NCBI GenBank assembly: GCA_945788445.1
Contig: CALZMA010000035.1
Coordinates: forward strand, 1 to 8,056
DNA: 8,056 nucleotides
Direction: 5' to 3'
Source: an uncultured Bacteroidales bacterium
Lineage (GTDB): Bacteria > Bacteroidota > Bacteroidia > Bacteroidales > Bacteroidaceae
A program made the translations under genes and the position numbers. The notes below the pieces were generated by a model. It searched no databases, was not told the DNA's origin, and saw only the letters and a program-made list of their open reading frames with translations. Of this stretch, positions 1 to 6,176 are shown one piece after another. The first letter of the stretch is position 1, and each line of letters starts with the position of its first letter.

Positions 1-1667
1 AACTCCTCATCTACCACACCGTCACCGACACCTGGGTGGCCGAGAGCCGTTCGCCCCAGCTTGCCCGAGCCGGTGCCGCACTGGTCGATATGGGCGGATC
101 GTGGCTCGTGATAGACGGTGAAGAAAAACCCGGCGTGCGTTCGGCCGAAGTGACCGAAGTGAAGATGGCCAAGCGCACCGACTTTGGTTGGGCCAACTGG
201 ATTGTGCTTGTGGCCTACCTCCTCGGCATGGTTGCCCTGGGCTACTACTTCATGCGCCGCGAGAGTGGGGCCGACGACTTCTTCAAGGGCGGCGGCCGCA
301 TACCCTGGTGGGCAGCCGGCATCTCCATCTACGCCACCATGCTCAGCGCCATCACCTACATGGCCTACCCCGCCAAAGCCTACGCCACGGACTGGACCTA
401 CTATCCGATGCTCGTGACCATCCTTCTGGTCTCCTTCCCCGTCATCCGCTACTATCTCCCCTTCTTCCGCCGGCTCAACGTGACGAGTGCCTACGAATAC
501 CTTGAGCGCCGCTTCAATGCAGCCACGCGCCTCATGGCCTCGGCCCTCTTCATCGTCTTCATGGTGGCCCGCATGGCCCTCGTGCTCTATCTGCCCTCCC
601 TCGCCCTCACCGCCGTGACGGGCATCGACCTCTATATCTGCATCATCCTCATGGCCGTAGTCACCATCCTCTACTGCACCATGGGTGGCGTGGAGGCCGT
701 AGTCTGGGGCGATGTGGTGCAAGGTTTCATCCTTGTGGGCGGCGCCATCTTTGCCGTGGCCTACCTCGTGCTGGGCACCGAGGGCGGCGTGAGCGGCTTT
801 GTGGACCTTGGTGCCGCGGCCGACAAGTTCCGCCTCTTCGACTGGAGTTGGGACTACCGCTCGGCCACTTTCTGGGTAATCCTTCTCGGCGGTATGGCCA
901 ACAACCTCATTTCCTACACCTCCGACCAGACCGTCATCCAGCGCTACCTCACCACCAAGGACGAACGCAGCGCACGGCAGAGCATCCTCATGAACGGTGC
1001 CATGAGCGTGGGCGTTTCCATCGCCTTCTTTGCCATCGGTGCGGGCCTCTACACCTTCTACAAGACCCACCCCGCCGACCTCGACTTCACCATGGCCAAG
1101 GCCGACACCATCTTCCCCTTCTTCATGATGAGCCAGCTCCCGCAGGGCCTCGCCGGACTCCTGATTGCAGCCATCTTTGCCGCTACGATGAGTACGATTT
1201 CGTCGAACATCAACTCCGTGGCCACCGCCTTCAGCGTGGACTTCTACCGCCGCTGGAAACCGCAGGCCACCGACCGCCAGACGCTCAGCGTGGCGCGCCG
1301 CACCTGTCTTGTGGCCGGCCTGCTCGGCATGGGCATTGCCCTCCTCATGGCCACGTGGGAAATCCTTTCGCTGCTCGACTTCTTCCAGGAAATCCTCGGA
1401 CTCCTCTCGAGCGGTCTCGGTGGCCTCTTCCTGATGGGCATCTTCTTCCCCCGCATTGGCGGACGTGCCGCCTTGGTCGGCTTCGTGGCCGGCGTGGCAG
1501 CCGTGTTCCTCGTGCGGGCCTTCACGCCCACGAGCTTCCTGCTCTACGGCTTCATCGGCATGGCCGTTTCGGTAGGCGTGGCGCTGCTGTGCTCCTTCGT
1601 GCCCAGCGAAGAGAAGAACCTGGCCGGGCTCACGTGGCAAACGCTGGACGGCAAGGAGGAAAAATAA
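1..1667 (+). CDS. NanM-like Kelch mutarotase / sodium:solute symporter (SSS) fusion, 5'-partial
   Basis: The frame is open to the left edge (first full codon at base 3), so the GTG at 36 and the ATG at 165 are probably internal codons, not starts. Bases 3-164 encode the end of a Kelch propeller: a DTW turn at 27-35 and GEEKPGVRS at 117-143, which resembles a signature of the sialic acid mutarotase NanM. From about 165 follow some 500 residues, a full SSS transporter. Its marks are a first membrane helix at about 198-251, GGVEAVVWGDVVQ from 684, DQTVIQRYL at 924-950, and FAATMSTISS around 1176-1205, whose adjacent Ser and Thr (1191-1196) match the Na2 sodium site of vSGLT-like proteins. Expected role: Na+-coupled uptake of sialic acid across the inner membrane with anomer conversion on the periplasmic side. 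An AGE epimerase 43 bp downstream supports this substrate. The SSS assignment is firm; the mutarotase part rests on about 55 residues, and the substrate is inferred. Confidence 0.88.
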   Translation, partial: LLIYHTVTDTWVAESRSPQLARAGAALVDMGGSWLVIDGEEKPGVRSAEVTEVKMAKRTDFGWANWIVLVAYLLGMVALGYYFMRRESGADDFFKGGGRIPWWAAGISIYATMLSAITYMAYPAKAYATDWTYYPMLVTILLVSFPVIRYYLPFFRRLNVTSAYEYLERRFNAATRLMASALFIVFMVARMALVLYLPSLALTAVTGIDLYICIILMAVVTILYCTMGGVEAVVWGDVVQGFILVGGAIFAVAYLVLGTEGGVSGFVDLGAAADKFRLFDWSWDYRSATFWVILLGGMANNLISYTSDQTVIQRYLTTKDERSARQSILMNGAMSVGVSIAFFAIGAGLYTFYKTHPADLDFTMAKADTIFPFFMMSQLPQGLAGLLIAAIFAATMSTISSNINSVATAFSVDFYRRWKPQATDRQTLSVARRTCLVAGLLGMGIALLMATWEILSLLDFFQEILGLLSSGLGGLFLMGIFFPRIGGRAALVGFVAGVAAVFLVRAFTPTSFLLYGFIGMAVSVGVALLCSFVPSEEKNLAGLTWQTLDGKEEK

Positions 1668-1710
1668 AGCAAGTTCCTATACCTATTTATATATATAAGC
1701 AAACCGAACA

Positions 1711-2892
1711 ATGAAATACGATTTCAAACAACTCGCCGCCCAATACAAGAGCGAACTCCTCGACAAGGTTATCCCCTTCTGGCTCGAAAAGTCGCAGGAC
1801 AAGGAGTTTGGCGGCTACTTCACCTGCCTCGACCGCGACGGCAGCGTGTTCGACACCGACAAGTTCATCTGGCTCCAGGGCCGCGAAGTATGGATGTTCG
1901 CCACCCTCTACAACAAAGTGGAGAAGCGGCAGGAGTGGCTCGACTGTGCCGTGCAGGGTGCAGAGTTCCTGAAGAAGTACGGCCACGACGGACAGCTCAA
2001 CTGGTACTTCGCCCTCGACCGCGAAGGCAATCCCCTCGTGGAGCCCTACAACATCTTCTCCTACACCTTCGCCGTGATAGCCTTCGGGCAGCTCGCCCTC
2101 GCCACGGGCAACAAGGAGTATGAGGACATTGCCCGCCGCACCTTCGACATCGTGCTCTCGAAGGTCGACAACCCCAAGGGCCGCTGGAACAAGGCCGCCC
2201 AGGGTGCCCGCTCGCTGAAATCCTTCGCCCTGCCCATGATTCTCTGCAACGTGGCGCTCGAAATCGAGCCCCTTCTCGAGCCCGACTTCCTCCAGCGCAC
2301 CATCGACACCTGCATCCACGAGGTGATGGACGTATTCTACCGCCCCGAACTGGGTCTCATTGTCGAACACCTCGGCACGGACGGCCAGCTCGTGGACTGC
2401 TTCGACGGCCGCCTGCTCAATCCCGGCCACGCCATCGAAGCCATGTGGTTCATCATGGACCTCGGCAAGCGTCTGGGCCGTCAGGACCTCATCGAGAAAG
2501 CCGTGGAAATCGCCCTGGGCGAAGCCGAATACGGTTGGGACAAGGAGCACGGAGGCATCTTCTATTTCATGGACCGCCTGGGCCGTCCCTGCCAGCAGTT
2601 GGAGTGGGACCAGAAGCTCTGGTGGGTACACATCGAAACCCTCATCACCATGCTGAAGGGCTACCGTCTCACGGGCGACAAGCGCTGCCTCGATTGGTTC
2701 GAGCGCGTCCACGACTATGTCTGGACCCACTTCACCGACCCCGAATACCCCGAATGGTACGGCTACCTCAACCGTCGTGGCGAAGTGCTCCTGCCCTTGA
2801 AGGGCGGCAAGTGGAAAGGCTGCTTCCATGTGCCCCGCGGCCTCTTCCAGTGCTGGCAGGTGCTCGAAGAGCTGGCAGCTGCGGAAAAGTAG
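1711..2892 (+). CDS. N-acylglucosamine 2-epimerase (AGE/RnBP family), ManNAc to GlcNAc
   Basis: A cytoplasmic (alpha/alpha)6-barrel enzyme of 393 residues, normal for the family, with no signal peptide. It interconverts N-acetylmannosamine and N-acetylglucosamine. The family's active-site residues are all present in their usual contexts: Arg58 in WLQGREVW, His240 in NPGHAIEAMW, Glu309 in WWVHIET and His373 in CFHVPR. These sit one residue from the essential Arg57, His239, Glu308 and His372 that I recall for a cyanobacterial AGE. The WLQGR form argues against the related cellobiose 2-epimerases. In Bacteroides fragilis the same enzyme type (NanE) acts after NanL lyase, which splits sialic acid to ManNAc and pyruvate, and before the kinase RokA. 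The upstream symporter fusion fits that pathway. The start is ATG after an AT-rich 43-bp gap without a Shine-Dalgarno sequence, as is usual in Bacteroidota. It is probably co-transcribed with the symporter; a terminator follows 14 bp after the stop. Confidence 0.92.
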   Translation: MKYDFKQLAAQYKSELLDKVIPFWLEKSQDKEFGGYFTCLDRDGSVFDTDKFIWLQGREVWMFATLYNKVEKRQEWLDCAVQGAEFLKKYGHDGQLNWYFALDREGNPLVEPYNIFSYTFAVIAFGQLALATGNKEYEDIARRTFDIVLSKVDNPKGRWNKAAQGARSLKSFALPMILCNVALEIEPLLEPDFLQRTIDTCIHEVMDVFYRPELGLIVEHLGTDGQLVDCFDGRLLNPGHAIEAMWFIMDLGKRLGRQDLIEKAVEIALGEAEYGWDKEHGGIFYFMDRLGRPCQQLEWDQKLWWVHIETLITMLKGYRLTGDKRCLDWFERVHDYVWTHFTDPEYPEWYGYLNRRGEVLLPLKGGKWKGCFHVPRGLFQCWQVLEELAAAEK

Positions 2893-2906
2893 CTGAACCC
2901 CATACA

Positions 2907-2949
2907 GCGACAGGATGGTGTGTGCAAAGCCAGCCTGTCGCCTTTTTTT
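2907..2949 (+). terminator. Intrinsic terminator after the epimerase gene
   Basis: An 8-bp perfect stem, GCGACAGG (2907-2914) with CCTGTCGC (2934-2941), is extended inward by TGG/CCA (2916-2918 with 2930-2932) past one A-G mismatch. A run of seven T (2943-2949) follows. It lies 14 bp after the epimerase stop and should end the putative sialic-acid operon. Confidence 0.88.
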
Positions 2950-2986
2950 GCATCTGTCCGCCGGTCCTGCCCGCCAAGTTCCCGCC

Positions 2987-3041
2987 GCCTTTTCCCCGTT
3001 TCGCCGTGGCTCCGTGTCCCGTCGGTAGGGGGAGAAAAGGC
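2987..3041. repeat. Imperfect inverted repeat in the intergenic region
   Basis: GCCTTTT-CCCC (2987-2997) can pair with GGGG-AG-AAAAGGC (3029-3041), leaving a two-base bulge and a 31-base loop. It lies in the 270-bp gap between the epimerase and the permease, past the terminator and before the permease promoter element. No T-tract follows, so it is not a second intrinsic terminator. It could be a transcript structure, a copy of a dispersed repeat, or chance in GC-rich DNA. Confidence 0.35.
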
Positions 3042-3123
3042 AGAAAACAATCGAAATAACATCGTGGAGGCCCATTTTCTTTAGTTTCTATAATAAAACC
3101 GCGCTTCTTTGCGTACGTTGTGC

Positions 3124-3131
3124 TATATTTG
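3124..3131 (+). promoter_or_regulatory. Bacteroidota -7 promoter element for the APC permease
   Basis: TATATTTG matches TAnnTTTG, the -7 box of the Bacteroidota housekeeping sigma factor, exactly. It lies 31 bp before the permease ATG and implies a leader of roughly 25 bases. No good TTG -33 box occurs at 17-21 bp spacing (the nearest TTTG, at 3108-3111, is too close), so the promoter may be weak or need an activator. Confidence 0.6.
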
Positions 3132-3162
3132 CGCCTATAACCATAACAAAAAGTAAATTAGC

Positions 3163-4809
3163 ATGAACCTATTTATTCGTAAAACGAGTGAGGCCTTGCT
3201 CCACGAGGCCGAGAACGAAGGCGGAGCAGGCTTGCGGCGCGTGTTGGGCCCATGGGGGCTCATTGCGCTGGGCGTGGGTGTCATCATCGGCGCCGGTCTG
3301 TTTTCCGTCACGGGCATTGTGGCCGGCGAGCACACGGGTCCCGCCATTGTGTTGAGTTTTGCCATTGCGGCCGTAGCCTGCGCCTTTGCCGGGCTCTGCT
3401 ATGCCGAGTTCGCTTCCATGCTCCCCATCTCGGGGTCGGCCTACACCTATTCCTACTTCACCATGGGCGAACTCGTGGCGTGGATTATCGGTTGGGACCT
3501 CGTCCTCGAGTATGCCGTGGCCGCCATGGCCGTGAGCGTCTCCTGGAGCCGCTACTTCTGCGTGATGCTCTCCGGTTTCGGCATCCATCTGCCGGCCGCG
3601 TTCGTCGCCTGTCCGGCCGATGGCGGCGTGTTCAACCTGCCTGCCGCCCTGTTGGTCGTAGTGCTTTCGCTCATCCTGGTGCGCGGCACGAAGGGCAGTT
3701 CGCGCTTCAACGACTTCATGGTAGTGCTCAAGCTCGCCGTGGTCGTAGCCTTCATTGCCATAGGTCTGCGCTACGTGAGCAGCGACAACCTCACCCCCTT
3801 CATTCCCGAGAACACCGGTGTCTTCGGCGAGTACGGCTGGAGCGGCGTGTTGCGCGGAGCGTCCATTGTCTTCTTCGCCTACATCGGCTTCGATGCCGTC
3901 AGCACGGCGGCCCAGGAAACCATCAATCCGCGGCGCAACATGCCCATCGGCATCTTGGGCTCCCTCCTCCTCTGCACCTTGTTGTACATGCTCTTCGCCT
4001 TCGTCATGACCGGCGTGGTAGACTATCATGCCTACATCGGCACCGACAGCATAGCCCCCGCCGCCACCGCCGTGGCCCACATGGGTCCCGTGGGAGCCGA
4101 CGGCGTGGTTGTCCCCGCCTTTCCCTGGCTCAACCGCGGCATCATCTTCGCCATCCTGCTGGGTTATGCCAGTGTCGTGCTCGTGATGTTGATGGGGCAG
4201 AGCCGCGTGTTCTTCAGCATGAGCAAGGACGGCCTCCTGCCTCCGGTATTCTCCCACCTCCATTCCCGCTTCCACACCCCCGCCCGCAGCAACCTCCTCT
4301 TCATGGTAGTGATTGCCACCTGTTCGGGGCTTGTGCCGCCGGGCGTGGCAGGCGAAATGACCAGCATCGGCACGCTCTTCGCCTTCGCCCTGGTATGTCT
4401 CGGCGTAATCGTGGTGCGCCGCACGCAGCCCGATGCTCCCCGCAGTTTCAAGACGCCCCTCGTGCCCTACATCCCGGCCGCCGGTGTGGTATGTTGCGTG
4501 GCCATGATGCTCTTCCTCCCTGCCGACACCTGGATTCGCCTCGTCATGTGGATGGTGCTGGGCATCGACGTCTACTCCTTCTACGGCCTTCGCCACAGCA
4601 AGATAGGCGGAGGCACGGTGCGCCGCCACGGGCAGACCATCCTCAGCGCCATCGGCGTCTTCGTTTCCCTGCTGTGCGTCATCACGGGCCTTTGGCACCA
4701 GCAGACCGTAGGCTGGAATGCCGACCAAACGATGCTCTGGATAGCAGTGGGTTTTGGCGTGGGCCACATCTTTTTCTTCCTGGTGAGAGGCTTTACGGCC
4801 AAAAAATAA
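3163..4809 (+). CDS. APC-superfamily amino acid permease, CAT-like
   Basis: A 548-residue inner-membrane transporter with about 12-14 hydrophobic segments, importing amino acids probably with H+ or Na+. The first membrane helix carries GVGVIIGAGLF (residues 37-47), the broken-helix substrate site of the APC fold, followed by SVTGIVAGEHTGPA as in cationic amino acid transporter (CAT) relatives. Helix 6 has FFAYIGFDAVSTAAQE (237-252) and a later loop has GQSRVFFSMSKDGLLPP (345-361), both family hallmarks. The tail after about residue 430 adds hydrophobic segments, consistent with 14-helix CAT proteins. Start: the ATG at 3163 gives a short charged N-terminal tail before helix 1, has no Shine-Dalgarno sequence, and lies just downstream of a -7 box. 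It appears to be a single-gene unit, with a terminator upstream and the ribosomal promoter downstream. The family is clear; the substrate cannot be read from the sequence. Confidence 0.9.
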   Translation: MNLFIRKTSEALLHEAENEGGAGLRRVLGPWGLIALGVGVIIGAGLFSVTGIVAGEHTGPAIVLSFAIAAVACAFAGLCYAEFASMLPISGSAYTYSYFTMGELVAWIIGWDLVLEYAVAAMAVSVSWSRYFCVMLSGFGIHLPAAFVACPADGGVFNLPAALLVVVLSLILVRGTKGSSRFNDFMVVLKLAVVVAFIAIGLRYVSSDNLTPFIPENTGVFGEYGWSGVLRGASIVFFAYIGFDAVSTAAQETINPRRNMPIGILGSLLLCTLLYMLFAFVMTGVVDYHAYIGTDSIAPAATAVAHMGPVGADGVVVPAFPWLNRGIIFAILLGYASVVLVMLMGQSRVFFSMSKDGLLPPVFSHLHSRFHTPARSNLLFMVVIATCSGLVPPGVAGEMTSIGTLFAFALVCLGVIVVRRTQPDAPRSFKTPLVPYIPAAGVVCCVAMMLFLPADTWIRLVMWMVLGIDVYSFYGLRHSKIGGGTVRRHGQTILSAIGVFVSLLCVITGLWHQQTVGWNADQTMLWIAVGFGVGHIFFFLVRGFTAKK

Positions 4810-4850
4810 GCCTTTTCCAAGCATTTTCAAAGAAAAACGTGCGCTGCCGC

Positions 4851-4880
4851 TTGCAGTTCTTGAAAAAAGCACTACTTTTG
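4851..4880 (+). promoter_or_regulatory. Promoter of the rpsF-rpsR-rplI operon
   Basis: TTG at 4851-4853, a 19-bp spacer, then TACTTTTG at 4873-4880 (TAnnTTTG). This is the Bacteroidota -33/-7 arrangement at its preferred spacing, making it the best promoter in the window. Transcription should begin near 4885-4888, giving a leader of about 40 bases that is AT-rich and has no Shine-Dalgarno sequence. Confidence 0.8.
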
Positions 4881-4926
4881 CGCCGCAATTTTGCAGTTAA
4901 TCAATCATTCATTCAAAACCATTATG

Positions 4927-5268
4927 ATGAACCAGTACGAGACCGTTTTCATTATGACTCCCGTTTTGTCTGACCAACAGATGAAGGAAACGGTCGAAAA
5001 GTTCAAGGGTATTCTCACCGCCGCAGGTGCTGAGATTATCAATGAAGAAGAGTGGGGCCTCAAGTCAATGGCTTACCCCATTCAGAAAAAGTCCACCGGC
5101 TTCTACGAACTGATTGAGTTCAAGGGTGAACCCACCGTGTTGGCGAAACTCGAAACCGCTTACCGTCGTGACGAGCGCATCATTCGCTACCTCACCGTGA
5201 AGCTCGAAAAGTATGCAGCTGAATACGCTGCCAAGCGTCGTAACAAGTTTAACAAGAAGGAGGACTAA
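4927..5268 (+). CDS. rpsF: 30S ribosomal protein bS6
   Basis: A 113-residue bS6, which pairs with bS18 on the platform of the small subunit. The N-terminus [16 protein letters not shown] is typical of Bacteroidales bS6. The core [17 protein letters not shown] and the downstream [14 protein letters not shown] are family-conserved, and the lysine-rich tail is usual. Two ATGs are adjacent (4924 and 4927); I chose the second because homologues begin MNQYET, so one extra Met is possible. In-frame codons further upstream fall in the leader and are not used. There is no Shine-Dalgarno sequence before this start. The last codons (AAG AAG GAG GAC) double as the Shine-Dalgarno of rpsR, whose ATG begins 3 bp after this stop. 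In Bacteroidota bS6 helps form the pocket that hides the 16S anti-Shine-Dalgarno. Confidence 0.97.
   Translation: MNQYETVFIMTPVLSDQQMKETVEKFKGILTAAGAEIINEEEWGLKSMAYPIQKKSTGFYELIEFKGEPTVLAKLETAYRRDERIIRYLTVKLEKYAAEYAAKRRNKFNKKED
5257..5263 (+). promoter_or_regulatory. Strong Shine-Dalgarno of rpsR, inside the rpsF end
   Basis: AAGGAGG gives seven bases of complementarity to the canonical 16S tail, with 8 bases before the ATG at 5272. It is built from the last sense codons of rpsF. The starts of the epimerase, permease, rpsF, truA, the small Cys-rich gene and uvrB have nothing comparable. Strong SDs before bS18 and bS21 genes are documented in Bacteroidota and proposed to be autoregulatory. 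Confidence 0.85.
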
Positions 5269-5271
5269 ACA

Positions 5272-5541
5272 ATGGCACAAGCACAATCTGAAATCCGTTA
5301 TCTCACCCCGCCCACTGTGGACGTGAAGAAAAAGAAGTATTGCCGTTTCAAGAAGAGCGGTATCAAGTACATCGACTACAAGGATCCCGAATTCTTGAAG
5401 AAGTTCCTGAACGAGCAGGGCAAAATCCTGCCCCGTCGCATCACCGGTACTTCCCTCAAGTTCCAGCGCCGTGTGGCTCAGGCCGTGAAGCGTGCCCGCC
5501 ACTTGGCTCTCCTTCCCTACGTAACCGATTTGATGAAATAA
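5272..5541 (+). CDS. rpsR: 30S ribosomal protein bS18
   Basis: An 89-residue bS18 that binds bS6 and the central domain of 16S rRNA on the platform. Conserved parts are [19 protein letters not shown] (about 19-37), [18 protein letters not shown] (about 42-59) and the basic stretch [19 protein letters not shown] (about 65-83). The N-terminal extension [14 protein letters not shown] is usual in Bacteroidales. The gene lies 3 bp after rpsF with no ssb or priB between, the normal order in this phylum. Unlike most genes here it has a strong, well-spaced Shine-Dalgarno, which suggests translational feedback: bS18 is one of the proteins that sequester the anti-Shine-Dalgarno on Bacteroidota ribosomes, so bS18-poor ribosomes could favour this message. 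The identity is certain; the regulation is inferred. Confidence 0.99.
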   Translation: MAQAQSEIRYLTPPTVDVKKKKYCRFKKSGIKYIDYKDPEFLKKFLNEQGKILPRRITGTSLKFQRRVAQAVKRARHLALLPYVTDLMK

Positions 5542-5545
5542 TAAG

Positions 5546-5551
5546 AGGAGG
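5546..5551 (+). promoter_or_regulatory. Strong Shine-Dalgarno of rplI
   Basis: AGGAGG, complementary to the CCUCCU core of the anti-Shine-Dalgarno, lies in the 19-bp gap after the rpsR stop, with 9 bases before the rplI ATG. It is the second strong SD in the same operon. Confidence 0.78.
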
Positions 5552-5560
5552 CAATAAGAT

Positions 5561-6013
5561 ATGGAAATCATTCTGAAAGAAAACGTAGCCGGCCTTGGCT
5601 ATAAGGACGACATCGTAAACGTAAAGAACGGCTACGGCCGTAACTACCTTATCCCCACGGGTAAGGCCGTGATTGCCTCTGAATCGGCAAAGAAAGTGTT
5701 GGCTGAAAACCTCAAGCAGCGTGCCCACAAGCTCGCCAAGATTAAGGCCGATGCTGAAGAACTCGCTGCCAAGCTGGGTGCCGTTGAACCTTTGAAGATT
5801 ACGACGAAGGTTAGCTCCACCGGCGCTATCTATGGCTCTGTAAACGCTCTCCACATCGCTGACGAGCTCGCTAAGCTCGGCTTCGAAATCGACCGCAAGA
5901 CGATCGTTGTGAAGGACGTGAAGGAAGTTGGTTCCTACAAGGCTGTTGTACGTCTCCACAAGGAAGTTTCTGTAGAAGTTCCTTTCGAGGTCGTAGCTGA
6001 AGAGGAAGCCTAA
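5561..6013 (+). CDS. rplI: 50S ribosomal protein bL9
   Basis: A 150-residue bL9, full length. The N-terminal rRNA-binding domain begins [17 protein letters not shown] and contains the L9 signature [14 protein letters not shown] (about 23-36). A long charged helix (about 45-75) follows, then a C-terminal domain with [11 protein letters not shown] in the usual place and an acidic end. bL9 sits at the base of the L1 stalk and helps keep the reading frame. It is the last gene of the rpsF operon and is followed 39 bp later by a terminator. Like rpsR it uses CGT for Arg and GCT for Ala more than the flanking CGC/GCC-rich genes, as expected for a highly expressed gene. Confidence 0.98.
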   Translation: MEIILKENVAGLGYKDDIVNVKNGYGRNYLIPTGKAVIASESAKKVLAENLKQRAHKLAKIKADAEELAAKLGAVEPLKITTKVSSTGAIYGSVNALHIADELAKLGFEIDRKTIVVKDVKEVGSYKAVVRLHKEVSVEVPFEVVAEEEA

Positions 6014-6052
6014 ATTCTTCGTAGACTCTCTACTCCATTCGAGAATAACCAT

Positions 6053-6086
6053 AGCCGCTTCCCCCACCGGGAGGCGGCTTTCTTTT
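6053..6086 (+). terminator. Intrinsic terminator after rplI
   Basis: An 11-bp stem, AGCCGCTTCCC (6053-6063) with GGGAGGCGGCT (6069-6079), includes one G-T pair and closes a 5-base loop. It is followed by TTTCTTTT ending at 6086 and closes the ribosomal operon. The next 90 bp up to truA are C-rich, and I see no TAnnTTTG promoter there. Confidence 0.85.
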
Positions 6087-6176
6087 GCTCCCCACCTCCC
6101 TTCCCGCGGGGCAGGCCGGGCAGCAGTCCGCCCAAGCGCGGCCTTTCCGCATCGTTTACCCCATCTCTCTCCCCCC

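Noticed and set aside
36..164. GTG at 36 as the start of the symporter gene, or ATG at 165 as a separate symporter gene
   Set aside because: The frame is open to base 3 and encodes Kelch-like sequence on both sides of base 36, so the true start is more likely upstream of the window. A start at 165 cannot be fully excluded but has no supporting signal.
1668..1710. Internal promoter in the AT-rich gap between the symporter and the epimerase
   Set aside because: The TATATATA-rich stretch has no TAnnTTTG. AT-rich, unstructured sequence before starts is normal in Bacteroidota, so it more likely aids translation initiation.
1687..3075. 462-codon open frame on the - strand opposite the epimerase
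   Set aside because: It spans the epimerase, its terminator and the intergenic region. Its composition is rich in Val, Glu, Gly and His as expected of an antisense shadow.
3089..3094. TATAAT as a sigma70 -10 box
   Set aside because: Bacteroidota housekeeping promoters use TAnnTTTG, and an exact match lies at 3124-3131. No TTGACA-like box pairs with this TATAAT.
4810..4850. Terminator between the permease and the ribosomal promoter
   Set aside because: Only a tiny TTTTC-AAA-GAAAA hairpin is present, with no GC-rich stem and T-tract.
3169..4872. 567-codon open frame on the - strand opposite the APC permease
   Set aside because: It is a by-product of GC-rich third positions in the permease. 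The product is a low-complexity mix of His, Gly, Glu and Ala with no recognisable domain, whereas the + strand shows clear APC motifs throughout.
4881..4926. S6:S18-binding leader RNA before rpsF
   Set aside because: The leader is only about 40 bases, AT-rich, and I could not draw a convincing hairpin with a conserved CCG bulge.
3252..4973. 573-codon + strand frame overlapping the permease and the rpsF start
   Set aside because: It is out of frame with the permease, very rich in Arg and His, and runs through the rpsF promoter. It is a compositional artefact.
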